The position numbers and the translations under genes are program-made. Below, piece by piece: positions 11,111 to 24,449 of a stretch of 64,000 nt of DNA. This DNA is from Atopsyche davidsoni (lineage: Eukaryota; Arthropoda; Insecta; Trichoptera; Hydrobiosidae). Below the pieces are notes generated by a model. That model saw nothing but the letters and a program-made list of their open reading frames with translations. It did not search any database and was not told where the DNA came from. The DNA is taken from NCBI GenBank assembly GCA_022113835.1, contig JAILWY010000021.1, positions 5,208,001-5,272,000 of the forward strand, in the 5' to 3' direction. The stretch's first letter is position 1, and every line of letters begins with the position of its first letter.

Positions 11111-13359
11111 TGCATAAATTTTCCGCAATTTTATCTTGAAGTTCTATGGTTTTTTCTTCATGGTTTAAATTTAAATGGTTCGCTTATTTTTTTTAATACA
11201 CTAACTTTTTTTTTTAGTCTTGCTCCAATTATGAAAAATAATTTTAATGATGAAAATAATGGTAGTATTTTCAAATGGTTTTTATCAGAGCACAGTTGTT
11301 TTTTTTCTTTCGATAAATTAATGATCCAATATTGCCATTGAACCTTAATCTTAAATTTTATAGTTTATTTTTCATTCTTTATGTAACAGAATATATAAGT
11401 AAATTTATTGTTTACCAAAAAATGTAATATTTAGAATATTTTAGTTTGTAAAGCACTTGAATGATTTGATTGTTCAGTTAAACATATTTTAAATTTAGTA
11501 GCAACTTTTATGTTTAAATATAGGTTAACATTGCTAATTTTCACAAATTGTATAAAAATACATTACAAAGTTTTAGAGCGATGTTTTTCGAGTATTAAAA
11601 TTGTTATTTCAAAAGGAATATCCAGTAAAAAAATCTAAAAAAACAAAATATTAGAAAAGAGAGAATATTTTCCATTCGATATTCACAGGACATGGTGTTT
11701 ACTGACAAACACGGCTTACTTCGGAAAGCAACATGGCGGGCGGGTTCTAAAATGAGACGCAAAAGGAAGATGGCGCGAGTGCTTCGGTTGACACTCCGGC
11801 AGATGACATATGAGCAAACACATCATAAAATTCATGAGACGCCTTTTGTCTTCCCGAGATGAGAAACTCGGAACCCAGCGGCTAGGGACGTTAGCGTCGC
11901 TCACGACGATTTCTACTTTTTTTTATTTTTCTTAAAAATTAGACCACTGAATCTCGAATTATCGGGGTACAATTTATTATTATTTGTAAGATATATTTTT
12001 TAAAATTAAATATTAGTTTTCAATAGTCATGATGACATAAAAGGCTCATAAAAAAACCGTTCGCGATACTACTTAATTTATAGTTTAAAAAAAAAATTTA
12101 GAAATCAAGTAAATCAATCAATTAACTCATTAAGCTGACATAGCCGGTTGTGTTCTAATTTGTATTTTTTTTATTCTTGCTTGATATTTTATGTCTTTAT
12201 TCACATATACTTAAATATTTTGAAAGTAAAAGGTAGTAACTACTATGTAAAAATTAATTTTTAATAATTTGAAAAGTAAAATATCAAGACCGTACATGGA
12301 AAAATACATTATTACTCTGTTATAATACGTATCTAGCTACTACAAGCTTTTCTAAAAGAAAAACAATATTTTTTATACACAAATAAACTTATTAAAATAA
12401 ATATTTTTAAAAAAATTGTTATAAAAATATATCAAAACTAAACACAATCTCATTTAAGCCGTACTATTCAGTTTATTCCAATATACCTATTTGCTATCGT
12501 GAGTCGTGAGATTGAGTCGTAAAATTTTGCATCACTAGTGTTGTCAGCGTCCAGTGTCCACCCTCTGCATGATGGATGATAAAAAACCGAATAACCTTAC
12601 TTCCCTGACATGTACTGAGAGTGAGGCTGCCTCAGGACAGCTCATCATCGAGCCAGCCTGGCCTGGATTCCACACTTCACACTTTTGGCAAAAAATATCT
12701 GTTTCAATCTGCTGACAACTTGTCACGAAAGAACGACATTTAATTAAGAAGGTTATTTATTTTATATCGTATGTATTGCACTAATTGGCTGCCTTAATTT
12801 TTATTGCTTGTCTCACAGTTTTTTTGTTACTATTTGATTAATTACTTATGTGACTAATATAATACTGCTATATTCTCCTTATTTCCTTTTATTAATATTT
12901 GTTGTTTTTTTTTTTTTTTATATTCTGGTTAAAAATGTATATTTTTTCATACATTTTTTAAGAGCTACATCGTTGAGAGATACTTACTTATTTCATAAAT
13001 TTTATTTATAGTATAATTAGTGATATGATTTATATTTCCTTCTGAGTAAAAAATAAATTTAAAATAAGGCATTGAAATTCGATACATTTTTAAGTGTGAA
13101 ATTAGCAATTCAAAGATCATAATTACTTCAGATATACTATAAAATTTTCTTTATTTTTTAACATTTTTAAAATTATTCTCATACTAATTTTTATTTTATT
13201 TTGTTATTTTCTAAACGGGGCAACATTTCGTTTTTGTTATTTTTTTTAAATAAATTTTATTGAATTACAAGTTTTCGTATGAAAATTCATCCACCCTATT
13301 TACAGCGTTTCAAAAATATTTTCCCCAAAAATATTTACGAGCCCATAAAAAATACATTA

Positions 13360-13620
13360 AAACAGCTTCGCTACACCCCTGGCGGACACATTCTCCCCGT
13401 CATAACAAGAAACGACAGCGAAATAAATCTATTTACGCTACCCACTTTGTTTCTTTCCTTTCCCTCATTTTTCTTGTCCGCGCCGCCACTGCCATGTACC
13501 TATATAAGAAAGAAAAAAAAAGCAAAAAAGGTAAACGCTCCGCCACTGTGCTCGCAGATAAATGAAGTACTAGCTCGAAGCAAAAAGATATGAGAAACAA
13601 TCCGTTGCCGTCTGTATTCA
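13360..13620 (+). other. GC-richer island with TATA-like element
   Basis: A run of moderate GC content ends in CTATATAAGAAAG near 13500, preceded by CCGCCACTGCC. The TATATAAG word fits the TATA-box consensus, but no downstream coding start, initiator or conserved exon is evident. Two overlapping plus-strand open frames (13260-13565 and 13279-13593) have no recognisable domain and probably arise because the island lacks stops. It is weak as a promoter call. Confidence 0.2.
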
Positions 13621-14034
13621 ACTCTTTGTAAAGTGAGAATAAGGTTTATTTTTGTTTAAGATCAATGTGGTGGTTACGTCGAGCTTAAGTCGCGGTCTGA
13701 TGAGTTTCTTTGACAGAACATTTCCCTGGTTTCCTTCTGTAATGCCTCTGAAATGATTGACGTGCTGTAAAAGGTTTTCAAACTTTTCCAATCAAGTAAC
13801 ACAAATATAAAATTTAAAACTGAACTATACTTTAAGCTCTACCTAAAATATTTTTAAAAGTTCTGCAAATGTTGAAAGTCTATTTATATTTGATGTTTAA
13901 TGTTTTTAAAAATGTAATATTAAGAATAGTACTACTGGGAAGCTGTTTTTTTTTTAATAAATACATGAGCAATACATAAGATTAAAATAATAGTATTATA
14001 TAATTTGTTTATAATGTTGTATCATTTAGCACTG

Positions 14035-14470
14035 ATGCACCATTCCTGGGCGTCCCGTGTCTTGAAAAACATTTTGAGAAACCTATCGACCACCCACAAA
14101 GCGATTATCCGCAAACAACCGCGAAACAAAAAAATTGACAAGCAAATCTCGAGTGAAATCGGCCATCTTGTTTAAAAAAAAATCAAACTCAAAAAAGCCG
14201 TTTCGGAGCCGCTGAGGCGAGCAGACGTCATCTAAATTGATTCATGGCTTCAGACGAAAGAGTTTAACGCTGCCACTCGGGCGCAGAAGGTCTTAAGTCA
14301 TGCGGCGGACCAGGGCGCTTAGTGCGTTCTTCCCGCCGTAGCCGGAACATGTTATTTGTTAGCAGAAGATGTGTTTATGGGACTTGACGGCTCGCCCCGT
14401 GATGAGATCGGCGCCGGCTTTGATGTGGTACAAAGCTACGAAGATCTGGTTACCAGTCAAAAAGGAACAC
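14035..14470. other. Long GC-rich island
   Basis: At over 400 bases this is one of the longest GC-enriched patches. It includes ACCGCG, AAATTGATTCATGGC and several CpG-rich segments such as GAGATCGGCGCCGGC. No ORF over 60 codons is open across it on either strand, so conservation, if found, would be non-coding. The role is unknown. Confidence 0.3.
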
Positions 14471-14997
14471 GCCAAGATTCTTTAAGTCTTTTTTTTTCTT
14501 TTTTTATTTTATCTCCGCTGTACTAATTATGATATCTGTATTTCTAGGCACGACTCGGAGATATCTCCAGTGATGAGTGTGGTACTTAGCCGGTTTTGTT
14601 ATGGGCTAGAGAGTGTTTGAATGTTTTCTATTTCGATCTTCAATGTACTTAACTCTTTGGTGGACACATCTGCATGAAAAAAATAAGTATACTTCTATGC
14701 CAATCTAAAAAAATAAAAGAAAACGGTACCACATAAAATAGACCTAAAAATATATTTATATTCGGATGCTTATATTTATGCAAATAATCTAGTAAAAGCA
14801 ATATTTTGATTAATTTATATTCCCTAAAATGTTATATTTTTCATTGATTTAAATTTTTATTGCATATTTATGTAAAAAAAACACACCGAAGAATTCTTAA
14901 AGTTATATTTTTCAAATGCCCGTATTTGCTTAAAAACAATTTTTTGCAGGTAAAATAACAGTTTCTTAATATATTGCCTGCAAAAATAATAGTAAAT

Positions 14998-15207
14998 CTA
15001 ATATTTTTTAATAAAACACTTGAGTGATTTTCCACATGTTCGTTTTTATTTGTGACCGGTTTCGCCAACCTTTGCCAACGTGAAAGGTTGGCGAAACCGA
15101 TCACAAATAAAATCGAACATGTGGAAAATCACTCAAGTATTTTTTTCAAAAATATATATTAAAGTGGAATTCCACCAAGTACTCTCTGTCAAAAATATTG
15201 AATTTCT
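14998..15207. mobile_element. Hairpin element family, copy 1 (full)
   Basis: Two inverted arms of about 70 bases meet near 15075: TTTCGCCAACCTTTGCCAACG, then its near-complement. They run outward through GTGACCGGT, CCACATGTTCG and ACTTGAGTGATTTTCC. One side continues a further ~50 bases (AGTGGAATTCCACCAAGTAC, then TCTCTGTCAAAAATATTGAA). The 11-bp direct repeat TAATAGTAAAT lies at 14987-14997 and 15208-15218 and is a likely target-site duplication. There is no coding capacity. Five related copies occur in the window. Confidence 0.85.
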
Positions 15208-15891
15208 TAATAGTAAATATAGTCACTTTGAGGGTTAAGACAAAGTTTACCCATCAATTATCCACTGACTGGTTCATAGCAGGGACAGTAGCATTCATTT
15301 CATGCTACGAAATAGAGTATTTTTTATCTTGGCTGTAATTACAACCTCCATGATAACAATGCGGTGATTTACGTCCAGTAAGTCATTGCAGTGGCTGTAT
15401 GAACAAGTCTGCAACTGAACTTAGCATTTATAATATATGTGAAACAATCGTGAACTTTTTTTCCCTGCCTTTCCAGTAAAATATCTCATAAGTCAATAAA
15501 ATCATTTTGTTTAAGTCTGTTTAATTATTGCTTAATAATGTATTTTTTTATTTGATTTATTATATACCAACTAAGCCTGCATAACTTTTTTATACACTAC
15601 CCACTGGGTATTACTAAAATTGCACATAAACTGCACTTTAATAATATTTACCGCATGTTTAAAAATGCACTTAATTTAATATCAATCAGAAAAACATTAT
15701 TTTCTATGACGTCTTGAAATAATAAATATTATTATAATTAATAAAAAAATGCAGGCACTTAAAGCTGTCAAGGGCTCTAAAAATATATAAAGGATGCTCA
15801 AATTACGGCATGACAGCTTCTAACAACCGAAAAGATTAACCGCTGGAGGCTACTTTATACCTACCTGTATAGTCCACCTGTCAAATTAATT

Positions 15892-15985
15892 CTCGCCGCC
15901 TGACAAGGGTAAGGATCGAACCCGAGACCACTGGATTAACAATATGGCACTGTATCTATTACACCGTCAAGCCGACAGCATTGGC
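15892..15985 (-). repeat. tRNA-like (Asn-like) SINE head or tRNA relic
   Basis: On the minus strand a perfect B box, GGTTCGATCC, ends a tRNA-like run. Upstream is an anticodon-loop-like TTGTTAATCCAG, recalling tRNA-Asn (GTT), and an A-box-like TTGACGGTGTAATAG. The acceptor ends do not pair convincingly, so this is not a functional tRNA gene. It is most likely the head of an old SINE. Confidence 0.5.
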
Positions 15986-16374
15986 GTTTCTGAATAAAAT
16001 ATGCCCTTTAACGACTATGGAGATTTAAAACGATCATTTGTATTATGGGGTGAGTTAGTAGCACTTTCACTATGATTTTACAAGTACAAGAAAAAGCCTT
16101 TTAATAGTACCCAAATCTATATAAATAATAAGCGAAGAGTGTATTTTATAAAATTTACGATCTGAACCTATAATAGCGAATTTTGTTTGACTTGAATTAA
16201 TAAGTTAAAATATGTAACATTTTTTTACAATATATTTTAAATAGTTTCCAATTAACAGACAAAATTCTGAGCTGTTCACATTCGTTTTATAGTTTGGGTT
16301 AACCATGTCTTATAAAGCTAATATAGCTACATTTTATATGATATTGTAAGGTTTTCTGATGAACACCCAAGCGA

Positions 16375-16640
16375 CTCAATTCACATCTCAAATGCTATCC
16401 CCGGGCGCAGGCCCCGGGTCTGCGAGGAGAGGCAGAAGAGCATAAGTCACGCGTCCTCCCACGTCCCCTTGTAATAGCCATAATCAGGAGTAAGAGAGCA
16501 CAAACAGCCATAAAGCCGTAATTTACAGCCAGACAGAGACATCCAGCGGCGAGCGGAACCGCCTTGTCGCCCGGGAAGCCACAGCGCGTAACGGACGCGT
16601 ACGGCCAGACTGTAACCGCGGCCTTATATAGTGCCTGCTT
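16375..16640. other. GC-rich island with paired GCCATAA motifs and a TATA-like end
   Basis: The island begins with CCCCGGGCGCAGGCCCCGGG. It carries GCCATAATC (16477-16485) and GCCATAAAG (16507-16515), both similar to Abd-B/Caudal-type sites that also contain the GCCAT core bound by Pho. It ends with CCGCGGCCTTATATAG near 16617-16631, a TATA-like word, then a short ATTC repeat. No ORF is associated. It is a regulatory candidate by inference. Confidence 0.35.
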
Positions 16641-18789
16641 ACTTATTCATTCATTCATTATTTTTTCATATCATTATTTCAACTCTGTGTGGGATTTGAC
16701 AGTTAACGCCTCGAAATAAAATACGCTAACATGTTTACTTGAATATTTAAAATGGTGTTGTAATTACTTTGGAAACAATTTTGTAGTCATTAAGGGCGCC
16801 TGCTTACGTATTATCAAATTTTATATAGTGACGTGATAGTAAAACTCAATATTTGTTTAACTTGCAGTATATTGATAACTGAAATGTTACATGCTTGGAA
16901 ACTATGAATCCCTTTTGTAGTAATCATTCGAAACAATGAGCTTTTGCACGTGTTTGAATTTTTCAAATGGTTTATAGCAAAACATACTAAAAACATGACA
17001 GAATTTAAATATAAGCTATAAACCTAGGTTAAGGTATGATAACAAGTTGTCATGATATACAATTATTAACATTTCAAACACTCATGACAACATATTTAAT
17101 GGCACAGTTATTATATGTACTTATATCAAGATGACGACGCCTAAATACGGTGTACACTACTGAAATACATGATCCCGAATAAGTAAGAAAAGCAAAGCAT
17201 AAAACATAAAGCAATTAGAAGCAATTGCATCTCTATTCAGTAGATTATTATTTCTTCATAATCATTGAAATTTTATTTACAGAAATCACACAGGACTTGT
17301 ATCAGAAAAAGTTACCATTTGCTTTTGGGCCTAAACACAATGAATATGCTAAGCGTTAAAAAATCCTCTTTTGTATCTGGAACTTTGTGGTTGGTAATCT
17401 GTGTGCCAAGCTCTTAGCAAACAGAATAAAATATTTGTATGATACTAAAAAAATAGATCTATTAGAAAATAAAACTAGTTATGACACGCATGTAATTTTT
17501 TTGATGTACATAAAATGTTGTGTTTCTAAGTAAAATTAAAATAATGTGCTAACTGCTTAGAACAATACGTTATAATCCAAACACGCCAAGTTCTAGAAGT
17601 TTCCTCGAATCCCCTTTTGAGCCACCGCCCTCCGCGCTTGAGTTTGTTTGTCGACATCACGACTTTTTCTCAATATTGACTTGGCATTCAGGCAGCGCCT
17701 GTCGGAAACATGAGGTAAATAAAAATCTCAGTGTATTTACTCCCAGAATACCGTGTGAGTACCCCTCAGCAGCACAAAGCCCAGTAGTCATTGCTACTAG
17801 CATAAAAAAAAGAAAATTAAAATATCGTTCTTTGGTTTAATACTTAAAGCATGCATCTATCGAAATAAGTATTATACAATTTATCTTTTACAAATATTCG
17901 TATGATAAATATTTCAGAATGAGTTTTTTTTTGTACGAAATGTAAATAAATAAATATTTTAATGCTCATACCTTTAAAATTGTAAGAAAATCTCACTGAC
18001 AGAAAAATTTATAGTTTAATTCAAATTTATAACTGACATTAGTGCGACTGGATTCGGATGGATTTAAAAATGGGTTAGTAAATTACCAAATTAAAAATAC
18101 ACTGTGAAGAAATGTAAAATCAATATTTATCTTCATGATAAGCCAATTTTAATGCATTCGACAATAACTAAAAGTTCTTGATAAAAATTAGAATGATACA
18201 AATATGATTAGTTCATTTATCAATATTAAAAATATTGTTGGTTTTACGAATGTTTTGACTAGATAATAAATCTTTTGATTTAAGAAAATATCGTCATCAA
18301 TTCTACCCAAAGTACCCCCTCTGGAATTCTTAAACAAATGATAGATCTCAAAATTAAGGTTTATTTTTCAACAACCGCTATTTATCACAGACGCCCAGTT
18401 TCAGAAGCAACCTTCGGAATAAACAGAAGTATTGTAACACAAATACACAACCTTGACGTGTTAATATAGCGAGAGATTGATGACACAATATTACGCAGGC
18501 GCTCTAAATACGCGATATATTTAACGTCTCACAAAAAAGATGACAAATGAACTATCACATCCGCCGTCACAACATCGAGTTATTTCCGCGATTTGAACAA
18601 ATACCCGCTCCTGCCCGCCCGAATGATGAATTCCCGAATAGGTTTCCCTCAAAGATATGCTCGCATGGTGATACGCGCTAGAACTACCACCTCTGGTGCC
18701 TAAAAATAACCCCCAACTGTACTTGCATTGCTTTTATATAATATAATAAATAACAGTGGCTTGCATATTTTAAAAATTTTAGTAACGGA

Positions 18790-18989
18790 AATACAAATTA
18801 AATATTTTTGAGTAAAATACTTGAGTGATTTTCCACATGTTCGTTTTTATTTGTGACCGGTTTCGCCAACCTTTCACGTTGGCATTATAAAACAGAGAAT
18901 CTTGTGGAAAATCACTACAAAGTATTTTACTCAAAAATATTAAAATGGAATTCCACCAAGTAATCTCTGTCAAAAATATTGAATAATTA
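18790..18989. mobile_element. Hairpin element family, copy 2
   Basis: The left arm runs from AATATTTTTGAGTAAAATAC (18801) through the TTTCGCCAACC core. The right arm returns from CTTGTGGAAAATCACT (18901) to CAAAAATATTGAATAATTA. Part of the inner right arm is replaced by CATTATAAAACAGAG. The 5-bp repeat AATTA at 18796-18800 and 18985-18989 is only a weak candidate duplication. There is no coding content. Confidence 0.8.
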
Positions 18990-19029
18990 GTATTGCAATT
19001 TTTGTACCATAAATTTAGCTAAAAATTTA

Positions 19030-19300
19030 AATAAAATTTTCGAAGCTAGAGCAGATCTCTGGCTAGTGAAACAGGGGTTTTCACCGCATTTTTCACCCGC
19101 CGCACTTCGTGAATGATAAAACAGTTCTCTGCGGCCGGGCCCCTCGCACTCACCGTCCGCGCATCGATCACTGTCAAAATATTAACTGCTTAAAGTATGA
19201 GCGGTAATTAATCAAGCGGCGCGGCGTCGCGGACCGGCTAGGCCCCCGAGGCTCGGGCTCTTCTCACTGACAACACATTACTGCCATTTCTGATTTTAGA
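19030..19300. other. GC-rich, CpG-rich island
   Basis: The island spans CCGCCGCACTTCGTG, GCGGCCGGGCCCC and GGCGCGGCGTCGCGGACCGG, embedded in AT-rich DNA. No ORF is open across it. It stands directly before a CA/TA microsatellite. A promoter or other regulatory element is possible but no transcript is apparent. Confidence 0.3.
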
Positions 19301-19301
19301 T

Positions 19302-19339
19302 GACACACTCACACACACACACACATATGTATATATATG
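19302..19339. repeat. (CA)n/(TA)n microsatellite
   Basis: A run of alternating AC is followed by ATGTATATATATG. It is a simple-sequence repeat. Confidence 0.9.
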
Positions 19340-19444
19340 CAACCTCCCCGCGCTCCCCATTCTGTTGTTTATGCATGGCTGCCATGCTGCACCTTGAGCG
19401 TGTGTAAAGGATCGGTAATAGAGTGTGGAGAGATGTGCTCTGGA

Positions 19445-19705
19445 TGTACCTTGTCGAGGTGGAGGGGCTCGCTGCAGAAGGAGTATCAGATCTTAACGCC
19501 CGAGCTTTGTAAGGAAAGGATTATATAATGATGCTATTGGGCCGCAGGAATACCCAGACTTTTCGTTCCAATTAAAAACTGCGGTGTAGATGGACCCGGG
19601 GACCCACTACACTATTTTTTTTATTTGAACAATAATTCAGCGTAAGTTTATGCTCAGTGAGATGGTCGGCAACCTCCTCTGAGGAGAGGCACCCATGAAG
19701 AAGAT
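19445..19705 (+). repeat. Interspersed repeat R3, copy 1
   Basis: This segment matches the reverse complement of about 51271-51553. Shared words include GAAGGAGTATC, GAGCTTTGTAAGGAAAGG, GGTGTAGATGGACCCGG and CCCACTACACTATTTT. It is probably part of an unidentified mobile element. Part of it also forms an imperfect inverted repeat with about 19895-19945. The minus-strand open frame at 19572-19940 overlaps it and is not recognisable as a gene. Confidence 0.8.
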
Positions 19706-19730
19706 ATATTAATATATATTTATAGCCGGT

Positions 19731-19838
19731 CACTACAGTAAATAAATCACTGTAGTGGCCTGCTGAGTTTGGAGGTGGGTACTTAGATAAAAAATACATG
19801 TTATGTAGAAGTTGTGTTAAACTTTTCTTTCTATATAT
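19731..19838. repeat. Interspersed repeat, copy 2 (pair with 6237-6342), with perfect hairpin at its start
   Basis: The segment matches 6237-6342. Its first 27 bases (19731-19757) form a perfect 9-bp stem, CACTACAGT/ACTGTAGTG, around AAATAAATC. In the other copy the left half of this stem has decayed. It sits inside a larger imperfect foldback between about 19645-19700 and 19895-19945. Confidence 0.75.
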
Positions 19839-21114
19839 ATATAAAAGGATGCAAAACGATGTGTGAAAGTTTAAATTCATGACATGCAAAGAAAACTTCT
19901 TCTGGTGCCTTTCCTCGTGGGAGGTAGGTGACCATTTCATCGAACATATTTCTATCCTTGGGACAGTCTCACTAATTTGGCTGTACTTCTGACCTCCTCT
20001 TGATATATATTTAACCTGACTCTTGATATATATTTAAGATAAGCGTAAAAAAGATTCATAGAAGTGACTTAAAATCTTATTTAAAGTTAAAACTAAACAT
20101 TTTATCCAACTTTTTATAATAAATTATTAATATTTTGTAAGATCACTTTAGTTGAACGTCTAGTTTTACCATTATTATGTTTTGGATTCGTATCTCAATT
20201 GCGTATTTTTTTTTTTAAATGATTGAGGTTTGTATCTTATCGTTTGATGACATAACAATACCACTTGTACAAAAGCCAGTTGCGTATGTATGACCTATGT
20301 GAAATATATTCCAGTCAATAGAATTACTAAAAATGGACGGTGTTTACGTTTGTGATGAATGAATATGTAGAGTTGTTTATTCTTCTCTTAAATAAGATAA
20401 TTTTATGACTTCTGGAACCGTTTCAAATGTCAAACTCTCAATTTACGACGCGACAAGAAGTACAGACTTTTACTGCCAAAAGAGTGACACGAAGCAGACA
20501 CGCTTAATAAATTCGCTTTTAAATAACGAAACCCTTGAAGTCTGCAGTTGGCGGAACTAAAACACGGCATACTTGAGCACTCGTGAATACGCATATAATG
20601 TGGACATATGGACAGTGTTCGTAAAATGTCACCAGAAGCCACTTGGCATGTTCGAGCGATGTCAAATAGCTCGACTTGCTGCAGTCGCGCCGGTAAGTCA
20701 TGCTGTCAGCTGACAAGTGGTCTCTTTTGAACGAATAAAGTTGAGATACTTTACACATTAGAAACAGTCAGTACTGTAACATCACTTTTTAATTTAAAAA
20801 AATCACAGGCTGTATCGTTTTTGATATCATCTTTACACTACAAGAAATAAATTATTTTTTGCATAAACAATGCTATTTAATATATAAAAAAAACTGCAGC
20901 ATGATTATTTTTGTATATCTGTATTTTTTCGTAAAAATATTATTGTACGAAAATACAAGAATAATCTTAAAACATTACATAAATAATATTATGAATACTG
21001 TTTTCAAATGTGATGCTTTCAAGATTATATTAAAGAACTATTTTCAAAATGCTTAAAAAAATAAAACATTAAAATTAATGTTCTCACTTGAAAATAAACA
21101 ATTAAATTAAAACT

Positions 21115-21380
21115 TCAAAACGCTCTTTCCCGGGCACGTCAGACGGGGCCCTCTTGATTTACTCGCTTTTAAAACAAGGTTAATTAACACGTAAGCCATA
21201 AAGAAAGCTCACACACGCAACGGTCATTTATGGCCGCGGAAATATTAAAGGAGTCGGGGATAAATAAAAAAAAGTATAAATAATATTTATGGGGCTGCCC
21301 CGCGGACGCGCCGGTGGGGCCGAGCACTAATTTATATTGCCCGCTCGCTCATAATGAAAGCTGTTTAAAAATACTTTAGG
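21115..21380. other. GC-rich island with TTTATGGCC and GCCATAAAG
   Basis: GCCATAAAG (21195-21203) and, in the opposite orientation, TTTATGGC (21227-21234) lie within 40 bases. The latter reads CGGCCATAAATG on the minus strand and fits the published Pho consensus CNGCCATNDNND, as well as a Caudal/Abd-B-type core. CCGCGGACGCGCCGG follows. No ORF is associated. It is a candidate enhancer or Polycomb response element. Confidence 0.35.
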
Positions 21381-22789
21381 GTTAAAACGCAGATGTCCAT
21401 AGATAATTTGTGATAAGCATTTTTGAATCCAAGCTTGTTAAGAAAACTTCTCTTGAGTTTGATTTTTGAGATTTGTGAAGCAGTTTTTATTCAGATAAAC
21501 TTTTCGAAGGCAACAAATTAAGACCTGTCAGATATTTCAACAAACACATCCTCATCAATAGATTACTATGTTATATGTATCTACGAAATACCAGTTCATC
21601 GTATTTGAGATAAAAGTAATAAATTTTTTGAAGATAAATATAAAGACGTTAAGAACTATCAAATCACTGTGCTATATTTTTCAACCTGAATTTCAGCCAC
21701 TTGCCTATTGACCAATATTATAACGGGACATCCTAAAATTTAAAAAAAATGTCTTTTTAGATCTAGATCCGTTAATAGATATTTTTACGTATTTATAATA
21801 AATGTTAAAAAAATATATGCTGATTGCGATGGCAGTGGAGTTGAAAAATGTAACGATGGAATGTTGTCATGTTTTACTTAAGAAACAGGAACAATTCGAC
21901 CAACGCAGATCGACCAGAACATTTTCCCAGGACGCTAATTTGACTTTTGTACTAAACTATCATACTATTTTGCGATTAAAGTTCATTAGCCTCCGCCATT
22001 TTTAAATACTTTATTTTAGCCACCTAATAAGATGTTGTTTTCTTACATAATAATTACGTCATGTGCGCAAATATAGAATGTGCGGATTTAAGTACATAAT
22101 AAATGTTCAAAGTAATTGCACCCATTTGGAAAAACAATAATTCGTGTTTGATCGAACATTTTAAGATAGTACATTCATTTACCTGACTACATCCAACAGC
22201 TGATAATTGATGAGATATTAACTTAATCACCAGAATAAATGTCTTCTCTTGAGCACCCATACCCACGCCCGTAACCTTTAACGAGAGGTCGGCGCCGTCT
22301 TCCCCGCCCCAGGCGACCTGACATTACAGCTGCTATAATAAATATAAAAGGTAAGTATTAATTACACACCTCTGGCATGGACAGGTGAAATATTGGCTCT
22401 AATAAATCACAGGTAACTTGCTGCATTAATTATTTGAATAAAATGTTAACTTTACTACGAGATACAAGACAAACACACTCCTTGATCTTTAATCAAGTAC
22501 AAGAATAATAACCGATATTTAAAAAAATATATAATACTTTGGTGTTATGTTAACATATTCATATAATTGTAATAAATTTATTTGAGACACCATTATCCAT
22601 AGTTATGTTTTTAAGTAAAACATAATAAATGTAATTACTTTTTAGTATACCTGTTTATTAATTTTAAAATAACATCGTATAAGTATTTAATATTTAAGAT
22701 ATATTTATTGCTTTTAATAGATTTAATTTTATATTAATACTTTTCAGTAGCCAATAAACCATATTACCACATCACCGCAATAAAAAAAC

Positions 22790-23010
22790 ATCACCACATC
22801 AATCAACTGAAAGAAACCACACGCACAACGCAAACCCATCATCCATCGCCCATAATGATTTCACCGATTCGGCCCCCTGGGCGGCGGGTAATAAAGAATG
22901 GCTCATGCGGGCCTGGCGGGCACAGCGGGACCCGCCGCCGCCCCTGACAGACACAAAATATGCGCCGCACAGTCATATCAACGTTTTCAATGAAGCCCAA
23001 ACTTCGTTGA
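22790..23010. other. Strong GC-rich island
   Basis: The island runs through CCGATTCGGCCCCCTGGGCG and GGACCCGCCGCCGCCCC, with CGCCCATAATGATTTC on the left. There is no open frame and no tRNA-like element. The abrupt composition change against AT-rich flanks suggests constraint or an insertion of foreign composition. Confidence 0.3.
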
Positions 23011-24449
23011 ACGCATATTCTGTTAATTTATAATAATTAATTTATAAATAGGTGCTTTTATATACTGAGACATTATATCTTTTACGTTTTTAACCCTTAA
23101 CTGCATATAATGACAGATCGGTAACAAACCAAAAAACTTTTTTTTAGACCCCATAAAAACTTATAGGATCAACCGTTTCGTTTTGTGACGGTTATGTTGG
23201 ACCTGTCTAACTAATTTAAATCAACTTTTTACCACTAACGATTCTAGAATAGACACAAACCGTATTAGAAGATGACATTCGCCAACTTTTGGCAAATGAG
23301 TGAAAACGTGATTTATGGTTTAGCTATTGGAGATCTGTTTTCTACTTCAAAAATATATTTTGAATTTTAAAGTAAGTTGTTTTCATAGTTTTCAGTTTTT
23401 TTTTTGAGATTTGTATATTTTCAGTTTTTTCATATAAAACATGAAAAATATACAAAATATTTTTTTCATTATTTTTCCATAAATTAACACATAATTCCCT
23501 AACTCCTCAATTTTTTTCAGGGAAAAATAAAAAACCATGCAGTTAAGGGTTAAATCTGAACTTTAAGATACATTTATATTTAAAAATTCACACAAAATAA
23601 GAAGAAAGCAAAAAAATAGATCAAATACATACAAACACAAAATATCATTGTTATGTATTGTAGTGTACGATTGTTTTTAATGGTTAGAAGATTATTAAAG
23701 ACTTTCAATTAACATATATTTTCATATCTCGTGTCTACCTTGTGAAGCTGATGTTCATAGTAGTGCATAAAATGTTTTTTCTTTATTCACCAATAATGCA
23801 AATATGCATAGATACATCATACATCGCACTGTTTCTATTTTCACCTCAATAATTTGTATAATTATACAGCAAAAAACGCATATAATATTATGTCTTGATA
23901 TATCTTCAATGGCAACACTGTGTAGCACTACGAACATCCTGTACTTGTTTGATTCTTGGTGTTTTATTAAGCGCTTTTAGGGCACCCTGTTGTGACGGCT
24001 ATAAATTTGTTCTCTTCTTGATAATTAAGAAATTTTGTTTGTAAATGATTCTATCATGATTTAGATTTACTGTGTGTTTTTGTATGTTCATCATTGCTGA
24101 TGATCGTAATCTTTCTATTTCATTCTTTTTATTGTAACGACGCATGACAGGCAAAACTGAGTAACCGTAGCCATATAAATTGAATTTTTGTTGATGTAAA
24201 AAAAGGCTTCCTTCATAAACATTTTTAAATATTATATTTTGTAAAAATTTAGACTTACGAAGTTGCATCTATAGACTTTATATGTTAATTGACAGCATAC
24301 TAGCAAATTTATGGAAATGAAACAAAAATAATTAATAACTAGGATATGGCCGGATTTCATGTTCATATGTATAATGTCGATTGGTGCATAATCGTTGCTT
24401 TTAACAATCTTCTTGTAATCCAGTTTGTAATCTCCTGGCTATTTGACTA

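Larger units (their letters stand above)
7890..14987. other. Gene-free AT-rich block with GC-rich islands
   Basis: No host gene is visible over about 7 kb. Islands lie near 8080-8310, 8690-8770, 10770-10990, 11040-11110, 11690-11915, 12490-12740, 13360-13620 and 14035-14470, separated by AT-rich DNA with homopolymer runs. The overlapping open frames at 13260-13593 and the minus frames at 11716-11904 and 12544-12726 sit on islands and show no recognisable domain. Confidence 0.6.
15219..18789. other. Gene-free AT-rich block with two GC-rich islands and a tRNA-like fragment
   Basis: No host gene is seen. Islands lie near 16375-16640, 17580-17780 and 18300-18720, and a tRNA-like SINE fragment lies at 15892-15985. 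The rest is AT-rich with no obvious structure. The minus-strand open frames at 14868-15104 and 16814-16996 lack any domain, and the first lies over the hairpin element. Confidence 0.6.

Noticed and set aside
13260..13593. Two overlapping plus-strand frames of about 100 codons
   Set aside because: They overlap in different frames over one island, and neither has a domain or believable gene context.
19572..19940. Minus-strand 122-codon frame
   Set aside because: It lies entirely within interspersed repeats R3 and the 105-bp repeat, so it is a shadow of repeat sequence.
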